The notes below the pieces were generated by a model. It was not told the DNA's origin, did no database searches, and saw only the letters and a program-made list of their open reading frames with translations. A stretch of DNA of 45,138 bases from CAYUYV01 sp050331455 (GTDB lineage Bacteria; Pseudomonadota; Alphaproteobacteria; JAJFIK01), in assembly GCA_050331455.1 (NCBI GenBank), contig JBHJGV010000013.1:1-45138 (forward strand), read 5' to 3'. This document shows positions 23,720 through 33,241 of the stretch, piece by piece; the stretch's first letter is position 1; each line of letters opens with the position of its first letter. The position numbers were made by a program, and so were the translations under genes.

Positions 23720-24745
23720 TCAGGCGGACACCGCCTCGGCCGGCTCTGACCGTGCCCCGCGCCGCTCCAGCGCCGCCCGAGCCCGGTGCAGAACCTCAAG
23801 GCCCGCCCCCTCCCGGGGCCCGTCTTCGCTCAATACCCGGCGAAAGGCCCTCGCCCCTGGCATGGCCTGATACAAACCCACAATATGACGGGTGACCGCA
23901 TGGAGCCGGCCCCCGGCCGCCAAGTGGCGCTCGATATAGGGCTCAAGCGCATCGAGCACGGCGTCACGGCTGGGCACGGGGCCCGGCGCACCAAACAGGC
24001 GCCGGTCCACCTCGGCCAGCAGATACGGGGTCTGATAGGCCGCCCGGCCCAGCATAACCCCGTCCACCTGGCCAAGATGGGCCTCGGCCGCGTCGAGGTC
24101 GCCGATCCCGCCATTGATCACGATCGCCAGATCCGGACGATCCCGTTTGAGGGCGTAGACCAGGGGGTAATCGAGGGGCGGTACGGAGCGGTTGTCCTTC
24201 GGGCTCAAGCCCTGGAGCCAGGCTTTGCGGGCATGGACGATGAAAGTCCGGCAGCCCGCCGCGGCCACGGTTTCCACGAAGCGCGGCAGGCTTTCCGCCG
24301 GGTCCTGATCATCGACCCCGATCCGGCATTTGACCGTTACGGGAATGGAAATGGCCGCCGTCATGGCCGCGACCCCTTCGGCCACCAGCGCCGGCTCGCG
24401 CATCAGGCAGGCGCCGAACCGGCCCGACTGGACCCGGTCCGATGGGCAGCCCACATTGAGGTTGATTTCGTCATAGCCCCAATCCGCCCCGATCCGCGCC
24501 GCGGCGCAGAGATCGTCCGGATCGCTCCCACCGATCTGCAGGGCGATGGGATGCTCGGCGGGATCAAAACCGAGCAGCCGTTCCCGGTCGCCATGGATCA
24601 CGGCGCCCGTGGTCACCATTTCCGTATACAGAAGGGCATGTGCGGACAGGAGGCGGAGGAAATACCGGTCGTGCCGGTCCGTCCAGTCCATCATCGGCGC
24701 AACGCAGAAGCGGCGCGACGGCCCCGCCGGATCGCGGGCGCTCAT
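23720..24745 (-). CDS. dusA: tRNA-dihydrouridine(20/20a) synthase
   Basis: 341-residue FMN enzyme that reduces uridine 20/20a in the tRNA D-loop. FCVAPMMDWTDRHDRYFLRL is the DusA N-terminus. INLNVGCPSDRVQSGRFGAC holds the catalytic Cys. TVKCRIGVDDQDP, FIVHARKAWLQGLSPKDNRS, VINGGIGD and VMLGRAAYQTPYLL are the FMN and tRNA contact blocks, and the WLQGLSPKDN segment is DusA-specific. It overlaps the upstream HEAT-like gene by 4 bp (ATGA), so translation is coupled. Confidence 0.95.
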   Translation of the reverse strand: MSARDPAGPSRRFCVAPMMDWTDRHDRYFLRLLSAHALLYTEMVTTGAVIHGDRERLLGFDPAEHPIALQIGGSDPDDLCAAARIGADWGYDEINLNVGCPSDRVQSGRFGACLMREPALVAEGVAAMTAAISIPVTVKCRIGVDDQDPAESLPRFVETVAAAGCRTFIVHARKAWLQGLSPKDNRSVPPLDYPLVYALKRDRPDLAIVINGGIGDLDAAEAHLGQVDGVMLGRAAYQTPYLLAEVDRRLFGAPGPVPSRDAVLDALEPYIERHLAAGGRLHAVTRHIVGLYQAMPGARAFRRVLSEDGPREGAGLEVLHRARAALERRGARSEPAEAVSA

Positions 24746-25287
24746 GGACGCGGGGATCCGGCACGGCAGGCCTTCAACAGTGCCTTGGCCCGAGCCCGCA
24801 CGGAGGGAGCCGGATCATGCTCCGCATCCTGCAAAATGGCCGCCGTGTTGGCGAGCAGACCGGGATCCGATCGCGTCACCTGGAACAGGGCATCGCAGGC
24901 CCAGGCGCGCACGGACGGTTCCGGCCCGGACAGACAGCGGCCCAGGAAGTCACCCACAGTGGGCAGCGCGTCCTCGGGCACATCGATCCAGCGCAGGGAC
25001 TGGCAATGGTGCAGACAGGCATCCCAGCACTCGGTGGCCGCATAGGTCGCGACAAGGGCGTGGATCTGGGGCACCGTCAGGCGGGTTCCGGCTTCCAGAA
25101 AGGTCTTGATGAGCCAGGAGGCGCCGGACTGGATCCGCGGATCCTGCTCCCGGCACCGGGAAATGATATGGGCCATCACCTCGGCTGGAGGCGTGACGAT
25201 GGAGACCACGGCCCGCAATGTGCGCACCTGAGTCCCGTCATAGGCCTCGAGGGCATGATCGATATCCGCTTTGGTCAGGACAGACAT
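24742..25287 (-). CDS. HEAT-repeat-like protein upstream of dusA
   Basis: 181-residue all-helical protein. Segments such as VRTLRAVVSIVTPPAEVMAH, FLGRCLSGPEPSVRAWACDA and DAEHDPAPSVRARAKALLKA repeat a P-S-V-R-A-x-A pattern of HEAT/armadillo-type alpha-solenoids. No catalytic motif is visible; HEAT proteins bind protein partners. The 4-bp overlap with dusA hints at a function linked to tRNA modification, but this is inference. The start at 25287 is preceded by a tattca/gtac region with no strong ribosome-binding site. Confidence 0.65.
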   Translation of the reverse strand: MSVLTKADIDHALEAYDGTQVRTLRAVVSIVTPPAEVMAHIISRCREQDPRIQSGASWLIKTFLEAGTRLTVPQIHALVATYAATECWDACLHHCQSLRWIDVPEDALPTVGDFLGRCLSGPEPSVRAWACDALFQVTRSDPGLLANTAAILQDAEHDPAPSVRARAKALLKACRAGSPRP

Positions 25288-25467
25288 AATCCGTACTCAA
25301 CTGAATAGCGAGGGCCTGGTGGAGCCTTCTCGTGAATCCAATGGCCGAAACATTTGCACCGGGGCGTGCCGCAAGTGGGATGCAGCCGCACGTGGGATGC
25401 ACCTGTCGAGGCCGAACCACGAGCCGTCCATGGCCCTGTGAACCGGTACCCTACCCATGGGTCCGTA

Positions 25468-26883
25468 TCAGACATCCCGGTCGTCGAGGCGCTCCAGGAT
25501 GTCGAGGTAATGACGGACCTGCTGGACGTAACGGACCGGTTCACGGCCTCGGGCATAACCGTGGGGCACGGTGCGGTAATAGGCTTTCTGGGCCAGCAGA
25601 GGCAAGGTCTGCTTCAGGTCTGCCCAAAGATCCGGGTTCAATCCCCGGCGCAGGGCGAGCGTCCGGGCATCCATCACATGGCCGTATCCAACATTATAGG
25701 CGGCCAGGGCAAACCACAGGCGATCCTCCCCCCCGACCGTGTCCGGGATCCGTTCGATCAGCCCGGCGAGATAGCGCGCCCCGCCATGGATGCTCTGGAC
25801 CGGATCAAGGCGGTTTTTCACCCCCAGGTCCCGGGCCGTGGACAGGGTCAGCATCATCATGCCGCGCACGCCCGTCGCGCTGCGGGCCCGGGGGCGCCAG
25901 TGACTTTCCTGGTAGGAGACCGCCGCCAGCAACTCCCAGGACTGGCCGGTCTCCCGGGCCGCCTCCTCGAAATGGGGCCGGAAGCGCGGCAGACGCGAGC
26001 GGACCCGCCGTTCGAAGCGGGCAAAATCCACATAGTCGAAATCGGGCATGTGCCCGTAATAGCGCTCCTCCAGGCGCGCGATCAGTTCCCGGGTCGTGTC
26101 CATGGCGAACCACCGGGCGAGCTCGGCGCGCAGGGCGTGGGCGTCGGCCGGCAGGGCCCAGCCCAACTGATGCGGTTCGGCGATCTCGAAGGGCACCACC
26201 AGATCGGGATGGGTCCGGCGGTGGACGGCCACCAGGGTATCGTCTCCGACAGTGCAGTCGAGTTTGCGTGCCGCGACCCGGCCCACGAGGTCCTCCGTCG
26301 TCGGACCGTAAACCGCTGCCCAGTCGAGGGCCGGCGCGAAGGCCTTCATCATGGGCAGATGCTGCTCATGGGAGCCTTCCACCAGCACGGAGACCGGCTC
26401 GCCGGGCACGCTCAACGGGTCCCGCAGGACGGGGCCGTCCCGGTGGCACACAAGCTGATATTGGGCATCGCCATAGGCGGGGCCGAAGCGCAACCCCGCC
26501 GGCAGGGACGCGTCCATGGGCAGGGAAGCCGCGCCGATCTGGCCGTCGCCCCGGGCGAGCCCGGCCAGCAGTTCCGGCACGGTGTCATGCACCACGAAGC
26601 GCGGCTCGATGCCCAGATGATCGGCGAAGGCGCTGGCCAGATCGTGCTCGAACCCCGCGGCACCGCCGGCGGCATCGTAATAGGTCGTCACGCCGACGCG
26701 GGTGAAGACCGTCAGGCTGCCCTCCCGCCGGATCTTGGCAAGAAGGGTTTCCGGCCCGAGAAGGCCGAAAGACCGGGCGATGACCATCCCGACCAGGAGG
26801 ATCGCCGCGGCGGCGCCGGCCAGGGACACGGTGCGGGGGATGGATCGTCCGCCGCCTTCGCCCCGATTGCCCCATGGCACCAT
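25468..26883 (-). CDS. MltF-like membrane-bound lytic transglycosylase
   Basis: 471-residue protein. After a Gly-rich leader, one transmembrane helix (SLAGAAAAILLVGMVIARSF) anchors it. Residues about 45-270 form a type-3 solute-binding (SBP_bac_3) module (GSLTVFTRVGVTTYYDAAGG, AAGFEHDLASAFADHLGI). Residues about 295-450 are a Slt-type transglycosylase domain: ELLAAVSYQESHWRPRARSA contains the catalytic Glu, then GVRGMMMLTLSTARDLGV and LWFALAAYNVGYGHV. This is the MltF architecture, in which the binding module senses muropeptides and the enzyme cleaves peptidoglycan glycosidic bonds in the periplasm. Related proteins exist as MltF paralogues, so no symbol is given. Confidence 0.9.
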   Translation of the reverse strand: MVPWGNRGEGGGRSIPRTVSLAGAAAAILLVGMVIARSFGLLGPETLLAKIRREGSLTVFTRVGVTTYYDAAGGAAGFEHDLASAFADHLGIEPRFVVHDTVPELLAGLARGDGQIGAASLPMDASLPAGLRFGPAYGDAQYQLVCHRDGPVLRDPLSVPGEPVSVLVEGSHEQHLPMMKAFAPALDWAAVYGPTTEDLVGRVAARKLDCTVGDDTLVAVHRRTHPDLVVPFEIAEPHQLGWALPADAHALRAELARWFAMDTTRELIARLEERYYGHMPDFDYVDFARFERRVRSRLPRFRPHFEEAARETGQSWELLAAVSYQESHWRPRARSATGVRGMMMLTLSTARDLGVKNRLDPVQSIHGGARYLAGLIERIPDTVGGEDRLWFALAAYNVGYGHVMDARTLALRRGLNPDLWADLKQTLPLLAQKAYYRTVPHGYARGREPVRYVQQVRHYLDILERLDDRDV

Positions 26884-26921
26884 TGCCGGCGTCCTCCTGT
26901 TGACGAGCCCTTCCGAGAGCC

Positions 26922-28145
26922 TCAGCGGCCCGTGGGAAGCTCGTTGAACGGAATGTCCTTATCGACCCGAATATCGCTGGGCATGCCAAGGACACGTTCC
27001 GCAATAATGTTACGCAGGATTTCGTCCGTCCCCCCTGCGATCCGCAAACCGGCGGATCCCAGGAAGGATTGTTGAAACTGCGCCTGGAGCGGCATGAACG
27101 CTTCCGTCATGATGCCGCCCATGTCCTCCAGATCCATGGCCAGGCTCGAAAGATCCTGGAGCTGACCCGCTGCGACGACCTTGCCGATGGAGCTTTCCGG
27201 ACCCGGAATTTGTCCCTTGGATAGGGCCGTGAGGGTCCGGTAGCGCGTGTAGGCGAGGCCCTGGGAGCGGACATACCAGTCGGCAATCTTTTCGCGCACG
27301 GCCGCATTGTTGATGGCCGGACCGTCCTCCAGCATGATCGCCTTGGTCAATTCGATCAGTTCGGACACGTCAGGTCCCGAGGTGCCGCCAATGGCCAGAC
27401 GCGCATGCATCAGGGTCGTCAGTGCCACCTTCCAGCCATCGCCGATATCGCCGAGCCGCTGGGCGTCCGGAATGCGCACATCGTTGAAGAAGACCTCGTT
27501 GAAGCCTGATCCGCCGGACGCCTGTTTGATGGGCCGCACCTCGACACCCGGGGATTTCATGTCGAGGAAGAAGAAGGTCAAGCCCTTGTGCTTCGGCTTT
27601 GCGGGATCCGACCGGGCCACCAGGATGCCGTAGTCGCAAAAATGGGCACCGGAGGTCCAGACCTTTTGTCCGTTCACGACCCACTCGTCACCCACCTGCT
27701 CGCAGCGCGTGCGCAATCCGGCCACATCCGAGCCGGCGGAAGGTTCGGAGAAAAGCTGGCACCAGATCTCCTCGCCATAGAGCGCAGGGGAGACATAGCG
27801 CTCGCACTGGGCCGGCGTGGCATAGGCCATCAGGGTGGGGATGCACATGCCAAGACCGATCTCATAGACGCCCCGGGGCACGTCGAACCGGCTTTCTTCC
27901 TGATTGTAGATCACCTGCTGCATGGGCGTTCCGCCGAGCCCGCCATATTCCTTCGGCCAGGTGATGGCGGCATAACCGGCCTCGGCCTTTTTGCGCTGCC
28001 AGGCCCGGGCAGCCTCCAGCAGGGCGTTGGTCGATTCGTAGCGCGCGGTGGTGCCGTCGACGGCCTTCGGCGTCGCGTTGGCTTCAAGCCAGGCCCGCAC
28101 TTCGGCGCGGAACGCGGCTTCTTCCGGGGTGTCGTTGAAATCCAT
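26922..28145 (-). CDS. Acyl-CoA dehydrogenase (probable catalytic subunit of a pair)
   Basis: 407-residue FAD enzyme, start MDFNDTPEEAAFRAEVRAWL. Family blocks: ITWPKEYGGLGGTPMQQVIY, WCQLFSEPSAGSDVAGLRTR (FAD/acyl-CoA loop), WVVNGQKVWTSGAHFCDYGI, and the C-terminal GLRIAGGTDEILRNIIAERV, which keeps the catalytic-Glu motif GGTxEI. It directly follows, by 49 bp, a second acyl-CoA dehydrogenase gene that lacks this motif. This matches heteromeric alpha2-beta2 dehydrogenases of steroid and branched-acyl degradation (FadE28-FadE29/ChsE type), so the two are likely subunits. Substrate unknown. Confidence 0.9.
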   Translation of the reverse strand: MDFNDTPEEAAFRAEVRAWLEANATPKAVDGTTARYESTNALLEAARAWQRKKAEAGYAAITWPKEYGGLGGTPMQQVIYNQEESRFDVPRGVYEIGLGMCIPTLMAYATPAQCERYVSPALYGEEIWCQLFSEPSAGSDVAGLRTRCEQVGDEWVVNGQKVWTSGAHFCDYGILVARSDPAKPKHKGLTFFFLDMKSPGVEVRPIKQASGGSGFNEVFFNDVRIPDAQRLGDIGDGWKVALTTLMHARLAIGGTSGPDVSELIELTKAIMLEDGPAINNAAVREKIADWYVRSQGLAYTRYRTLTALSKGQIPGPESSIGKVVAAGQLQDLSSLAMDLEDMGGIMTEAFMPLQAQFQQSFLGSAGLRIAGGTDEILRNIIAERVLGMPSDIRVDKDIPFNELPTGR

Positions 28146-28194
28146 GACGTTTCCTCTCGATCTGAAAGCTCTGGGAGTCGGGCGTGCCGCGCGC

Positions 28195-29322
28195 TCAGGC
28201 GACGTTGCGGCGCTCCAGCTGGTTCACCAGCCGGTCCTTCCAAACGCGCTCGGCCCCCAGAACGAGGGACAGGTGCTTTGAGCGGCGATAATGGAGGTGG
28301 CAGTCCCCTTCCCAGGTGAAGCCCATGCCGCCATGAGTCTGAATGTTTTCCTTCGAGGCATAGTGGTAGGCCTGGGTGGCGCTGACCCGGGCGCCGGCGG
28401 CGGCGATGGCGAGGTCGGGCGAGTCCGTGGACAGGGCCCAGGCCCCGAAATAGGCGTTCGAACGGGCGAGTTCGGTGTTGATATACATGTCCGCCAGCTT
28501 GTGCTTGATCGCCTGGAACGAGCCGATCTGCCGGCCGAAGGCATAGCGGTTCAGGGCCCAGTCCTTGGCCATCTCCAGGCAGGCATCGGCGCCGCCCACC
28601 TGTTCAAAGGCCGTCAACACGGCCGCCCGGTCCAGCACCTGACGCACCAATGTCCAGCCGGCCCCTTCAGTGCCGAGGCGCTCGGCCGGCGCACCGTCGA
28701 ACCGGATGACGGCGTGGGGCCGCGTGGGGTCAAGGGTGGACACCGTCTCCCGGCTCACACCGGGCCCATTCAGGTCGACCAGTGCCAGATCCACATCCGC
28801 CTCGTCCGTGCCGCCGCTGTTCTTGGCCACGACGATGGCGAAGTCGGCCACCATGCCATCGGGTACGGGCAGCTTGTCCCCGGTCACGACCGCCCCGTCG
28901 AAGGACACGGCCATGGAGGCGGGGGTGGCAGGTCGGGGGCCCTCGGCCATGGCCAGGGTCCCGATCAGGCTGCCGTCCGCGAGGCGGGGCAGATAGGCCT
29001 GCTTTTGCGCCTCCGAGCCGGCGGTCAGCACCGCCTCGGTGGCGAGATAGACCGACGACGCAAAGGGTACGGGCGCCAGGGCCCGGCCCAGTTCTTCGGC
29101 GATGACGCACAATTCGAGATGTCCAAGGCCGAGCCCGCCATAGGCTTCCGGGATCGCCGTCCCGGTCCAGCCCATCTGGGCGATTGAGGTCCACAGGCCC
29201 GCATCATGGGTGGAGCCGGCCTCCAGCACCGCCCGGGCGACCGTGGCGGGACATGTCTCGGACAGGAACTTACGCGCCTGGTCCTTCAAGAATTTTTGGT
29301 CCTCGGAAAAATCGAAATTCAT
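28195..29322 (-). CDS. Acyl-CoA dehydrogenase-like subunit lacking the C-terminal GGTxEI
   Basis: 375-residue acyl-CoA dehydrogenase-fold protein, start MNFDFSEDQKFLKDQARKFL with gggaggaaagg upstream of ATG 29322. It has AIPEAYGGLGLGHLELCVIA, a middle beta domain, and ALNRYAFGRQIGSFQAIKHK. The C-terminus reads IQTHGGMGFTWEGDCHLHYR RSK-type, a form in which the catalytic Glu region is altered relative to GGTxEI. Several insertions in the middle domain replace the usual FAD loop (LAMAEGPRPATPAS). It is probably a structural/FAD-binding partner for the dehydrogenase encoded 49 bp downstream. Confidence 0.88.
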   Translation of the reverse strand: MNFDFSEDQKFLKDQARKFLSETCPATVARAVLEAGSTHDAGLWTSIAQMGWTGTAIPEAYGGLGLGHLELCVIAEELGRALAPVPFASSVYLATEAVLTAGSEAQKQAYLPRLADGSLIGTLAMAEGPRPATPASMAVSFDGAVVTGDKLPVPDGMVADFAIVVAKNSGGTDEADVDLALVDLNGPGVSRETVSTLDPTRPHAVIRFDGAPAERLGTEGAGWTLVRQVLDRAAVLTAFEQVGGADACLEMAKDWALNRYAFGRQIGSFQAIKHKLADMYINTELARSNAYFGAWALSTDSPDLAIAAAGARVSATQAYHYASKENIQTHGGMGFTWEGDCHLHYRRSKHLSLVLGAERVWKDRLVNQLERRNVA

Positions 29323-29519
29323 CGCGCGTCCTTTCCTCCCTTTGTTCTCCTGTCCGACAGTCCGCCGCCAGGCAGTCTGCCGTTCGAAGCGTCGATCGCA
29401 TTCGGCCACCGGTCCCATCCCATGGGATCAGAATTACCCAAGCGGACAGGACTGAAAAGCTGCCAGACGCGCGCATATCCCTGCCCTGCGCCCCCTTGGC
29501 CCGCCCCGATGGCGCGCCT

Positions 29520-30209
29520 TCAGGACCCGCCGATGCCGGCAATGGTGCGGTTCACGGGTGCGTCGGGCGAATCCTCGGGGGCCGGGCCCGCCTGTTCCAT
29601 GGTCTGCAAATTGGCCTTCATGCGTGCGAGGGCAGCCAGAACCGCCCGGCGCTCCCCATCGCCGAGGCCCGACAACGCGCCGGACAACACATCATGGGCA
29701 TCTGTCTTCACGGTCGGCAGCAGGGGATCGATTTTGCCGGTGCGGAACACCCTCTTGGCCCGCTTGTCCCCCGGATCGGCCCGCCGCTCGACCCAGCCGC
29801 TTTCCTCCAGCCGGTCGAGCAGCCGCCCCAGCGGCGCGCGTTCCATTTCCAGAAGATCGGCAAGGGCACTCTGGGTCATGCCGTCCCGCCGGAACAGGAA
29901 GGTCAGAACCCGCCATTGGGCCCGGGTCAGCCCGAGCTTCGCCATCCGCCGGTCGAACAACCGGGTAAACAAGCGGTGCACGTCATCCAGGGCGGCACCC
30001 ACGGCCCAGTCGAGGCCGTCGCCGGTCTCCAGATCCGCGACATCGGATCCGGGACGCTCCAAATCGTGGACGAGCCCGGTCCCGGGTGCATTGCTCCCGT
30101 CTGCGTGCGGGTCGCCGGCACCGGAACTCCGCGCCTCAGAATCTGGACTTTCGGAACCGGATGGGGCGGAACCGGATGGCGGTGTGTCAGGAGGATGAGC
30201 GCTGGTCAT
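29520..30209 (-). CDS. MarR family transcriptional regulator
   Basis: 229-residue regulator. Residues about 75-200 form a winged-helix MarR domain: AKLGLTRAQWRVLTFLFRRD, MTQSALADLLEMERAPLGRL (recognition helix), LLDRLEESGWVERRADPGDK (wing). The first 70 residues are a low-complexity, Ser/Pro/Gly/Asp-rich segment unusual in the family. Start at 30209 is favoured by aaagga 9 nt upstream; ATG 30230 is possible. It lies 197 bp upstream of the acyl-CoA dehydrogenase pair on the same strand and may regulate it. Confidence 0.88.
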   Translation of the reverse strand: MTSAHPPDTPPSGSAPSGSESPDSEARSSGAGDPHADGSNAPGTGLVHDLERPGSDVADLETGDGLDWAVGAALDDVHRLFTRLFDRRMAKLGLTRAQWRVLTFLFRRDGMTQSALADLLEMERAPLGRLLDRLEESGWVERRADPGDKRAKRVFRTGKIDPLLPTVKTDAHDVLSGALSGLGDGERRAVLAALARMKANLQTMEQAGPAPEDSPDAPVNRTIAGIGGS

Positions 30210-30512
30210 GGCACGGCGTCCTTTCTCCATAATCCTAACCCATCCCGGTGAAAGAAGTCGCGCCGGTTCGCCACAGGATTATTCAAACAGACTTTTGGCC
30301 AGGCAGGCCGCTTTGACCAGATTGGCAGTTGAGTGGGGGCCGGCATGCCACCTTCCGCGCCCCGCCCCGGCCCAGCGGGTTTGGTTGGGCGGTGCGGGGC
30401 CTTAAACCCCTTACAACACAATCTTGTATTCCCTCCGGCCAGTCCCACGTCCGATGATGATCGCCGAAAAGGCGCGCGGGCCGCGCACAACACCCTGCGA
30501 CAGGAGCCAACC

Positions 30513-33158
30513 ATGACCGTAGACGGGCCGAGCGCCACTCTCCTTGCCGACTACCAATCGGCGCCGTTCCACATCGACACGGTCAACCTGGACATCGACC
30601 TGGAAGCAACGGCGACCCGGGTAACGGCGAGTCTCGCTGTGCGCCGGGCCGATTCGGCAACCCGGGATCTCATCCTTGACGGCACGGGCCTTACCCTCAA
30701 GGCCATCGCCATCGACGGCGCGGCGCTGGATGCCGGACGCTACACCCTGACCGACCGCACCCTGACCGTTCACGACGTGCCCGACGCCTTTGAACTCACC
30801 ACCGAAGCGCAGATCAATCCGGAGGCCAACACATCCCTCGAAGGCCTCTACATGTCCGGCGGCATGTTCTGCACCCAGTGCGAGGCTGAGGGTTACCGCA
30901 AGATCACCTGGCACCTGGACCGCCCCGACGTCCTGTCCGTCTACACAGTACGCCTCACCGCGGACCGGGAGTCTTTCCCCGTCCTCCTGAGCAATGGCAA
31001 CCCCACCGACGGGGGCGAGACCGGGGACGGGCGCCACTGGGCCGCATGGCACGATCCGCACCCTAAGCCGTCCTACCTGTTCGCCATCGTCGCTGGCGAC
31101 CTTGCCCATATCGAGGACCGGTTCGAGACGCGCTCCGGCCGGGAGGTCTGCCTGCGGATTTATACGGAACACGGCAATGAGGACCGGTGCGACTTCGCCA
31201 TGGACGCCCTTAAACGGTCCATGGCCTGGGACGAAACCCGCTTCGGCCTCGAATACGACCTCGACGTCTTCAACATCGTCGCGGTGGGCGATTTCAACGC
31301 CGGTGCCATGGAGAACAAGGGTCTCAACATCTTCAATGCCGCACTGGTGCTCGCAAGTCCTGAGACCGCCACGGACCTCGATTACGAGCGCATTGAGACC
31401 GTCATCGCCCACGAATATTTCCACAACTGGACCGGCAACCGCATCACCTGCCGGGACTGGTTTCAGCTGTGCCTGAAAGAAGGGCTGACGGTGTTCCGGG
31501 ACCAGGAATTCTCCGCCGACATGCGCGACCCGACCGTCAAGCGCATCGACGACGTCTCACGCCTGCGCGCCTTTCAGTTCCCGGAGGACGGCAGCGGCCT
31601 TGCCCATCCGGTGCGCCCGGACCGCTATATCAAGATCGACAATTTCTACACGGCGACGGTCTATGAGAAGGGCGCCGAGCTTGTTCGCATGCTGCAGACC
31701 ATGCTGGGCCGGGACGCCTTCAACGAAGGGATGACTCACTACATCAAGGGCAATGACGGCACCGCCGCAACCGTGGAGGACTTCGTCGCGAGCTTTGCCG
31801 CCACCTCGGGCCGCGACCTTTCCGACTTCATGACCTGGTACGAACAGTCCGGGACCCCCCAGGTTACCGTCCGCTGCGACCACGATGCCGAGGCGCGCAC
31901 CGCGACCCTCACTTTGACCCAAAAGACCGAGCCGACGGCCGATCAGCCCACCAAAAAACCCGTGCCCATTCCCATCCGGCTCGGCCTTCTCTCCAGTGAC
32001 GGATCGCCCCTGCCCCTGCATCCGGCCGGCCAGACTGCGGCGCCGGAAGACACGTCCATGGTCGTGGAACTGACCGCGCCGAGCCAGTCGATCACCTTCG
32101 AGGACGTGGCCGAAAAGCCGGTGCCGTCCGTCCTGCGCCATTTCTCCGCCCCCGTGCGCATGGATGCCGGGCTGAGCGCCGCGGAACGGCTGCTGCTGGT
32201 CTCCTCGGACGAAGATCCCTTCAACCGTTGGGAGGCAGCCCAGGATCTGGCCCGCACGGAAATCCGCAAGGCTGCCGAAGGCGCGACGCTCGGCGGGACG
32301 GCCCAGGATCTCGCCCAAGCCCTGGGTGCGGCGCTCGATGACGAGCGCCTGAGCGAAGCGTTCCTCGCCCGGCTCATCCAGCCGCCCAGCGAGGACGACG
32401 TGGCCCAATCCATGGCCAGTGTCGATCCCGGCGCCATCTTTGCGGCTCGGGAGGCCTACCGCGTGCTGCTGGCCGGTGCCCTCGAGGATCGCCTGCGCGC
32501 CCGGGTCGACTCCCATAATCGGAACGCGCCCTTCCGCGCCGATGCCGACCAGGCGGGCCGAAGAGCCCTCGCAAACGGCGCCCAGACCCTGTTGTGCGCC
32601 CTTCAGAAAGCGGCGGACTTGACCACGGCTGCCGATCTCGCCCGCGGGGAGGGCCCCATGACAGACACCCTGTGCGGCCTGTCGATCCTGATTGACAGCG
32701 ATCATCCGGACCGGGAGACCCGCCTGCGGGGTTTCCATGACCAGTGGCAGAACAATCCCCTTGTGCTCGACAAATGGTTCGGCCTGCGCGCCCGCTCCGC
32801 CCGCGAGGACACGCTGGAGGTGGTCCGCGAACTGACCGCCCATCCGAAATTCACCCTGCGCAATCCGAATCGGGTCCGCGCCCTCATCGGCGGCTTCGTG
32901 GTGAGCAATCCCTTGCGCTTCCATGCGCCGGACGGCTCAGGATACCGCTTCTTCGCGGAGCAGATCCTCGCCATCGATGCCCTCAACCCGCTCTTCGCCG
33001 CCCGGCTGCTGTCCCAGATCAAGAGCTGGCGCAAGCTGGAGCCCCAGCGCCGGGCCCAGATGGAGGCCGCCCTGTCCCAGATCCAGGAGGCCCGTCCGGT
33101 CTCCGACAATGTTCATGAGGTGGTCTCCCGGATGCTGGCCCCGATTCCCACCCGGTAA
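30513..33158 (+). CDS. pepN: Aminopeptidase N (M1 family)
   Basis: 881-residue zinc metallo-aminopeptidase, normal length for the E. coli PepN type. The substrate-binding exopeptidase motif GAMEN is at residues 264-268 (VGDFNAGAMENKGLNIFN). The zinc site HEYFH is at 300-304, with the third ligand Glu323 in the LCLKEGLTVF block. SLEGLYMSGGMFCTQCEAEG and the C-terminal alpha-solenoid (DKWFGLRARSA, NPNRVRALIGGF) also match. It cleaves N-terminal residues from peptides in the cytosol. Start at 30513 has caggag upstream; the frame is open 60 codons further without family similarity. Confidence 0.95.
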   Translation: MTVDGPSATLLADYQSAPFHIDTVNLDIDLEATATRVTASLAVRRADSATRDLILDGTGLTLKAIAIDGAALDAGRYTLTDRTLTVHDVPDAFELTTEAQINPEANTSLEGLYMSGGMFCTQCEAEGYRKITWHLDRPDVLSVYTVRLTADRESFPVLLSNGNPTDGGETGDGRHWAAWHDPHPKPSYLFAIVAGDLAHIEDRFETRSGREVCLRIYTEHGNEDRCDFAMDALKRSMAWDETRFGLEYDLDVFNIVAVGDFNAGAMENKGLNIFNAALVLASPETATDLDYERIETVIAHEYFHNWTGNRITCRDWFQLCLKEGLTVFRDQEFSADMRDPTVKRIDDVSRLRAFQFPEDGSGLAHPVRPDRYIKIDNFYTATVYEKGAELVRMLQTMLGRDAFNEGMTHYIKGNDGTAATVEDFVASFAATSGRDLSDFMTWYEQSGTPQVTVRCDHDAEARTATLTLTQKTEPTADQPTKKPVPIPIRLGLLSSDGSPLPLHPAGQTAAPEDTSMVVELTAPSQSITFEDVAEKPVPSVLRHFSAPVRMDAGLSAAERLLLVSSDEDPFNRWEAAQDLARTEIRKAAEGATLGGTAQDLAQALGAALDDERLSEAFLARLIQPPSEDDVAQSMASVDPGAIFAAREAYRVLLAGALEDRLRARVDSHNRNAPFRADADQAGRRALANGAQTLLCALQKAADLTTAADLARGEGPMTDTLCGLSILIDSDHPDRETRLRGFHDQWQNNPLVLDKWFGLRARSAREDTLEVVRELTAHPKFTLRNPNRVRALIGGFVVSNPLRFHAPDGSGYRFFAEQILAIDALNPLFAARLLSQIKSWRKLEPQRRAQMEAALSQIQEARPVSDNVHEVVSRMLAPIPTR

Positions 33159-33241
33159 GGGGCGCGCCGGGTCCGGCGTCGATTCGGACGTGACAAGACT
33201 CTCCCGGATCAGATAATCGGTAACGAGCGAATCAGGGCGCC

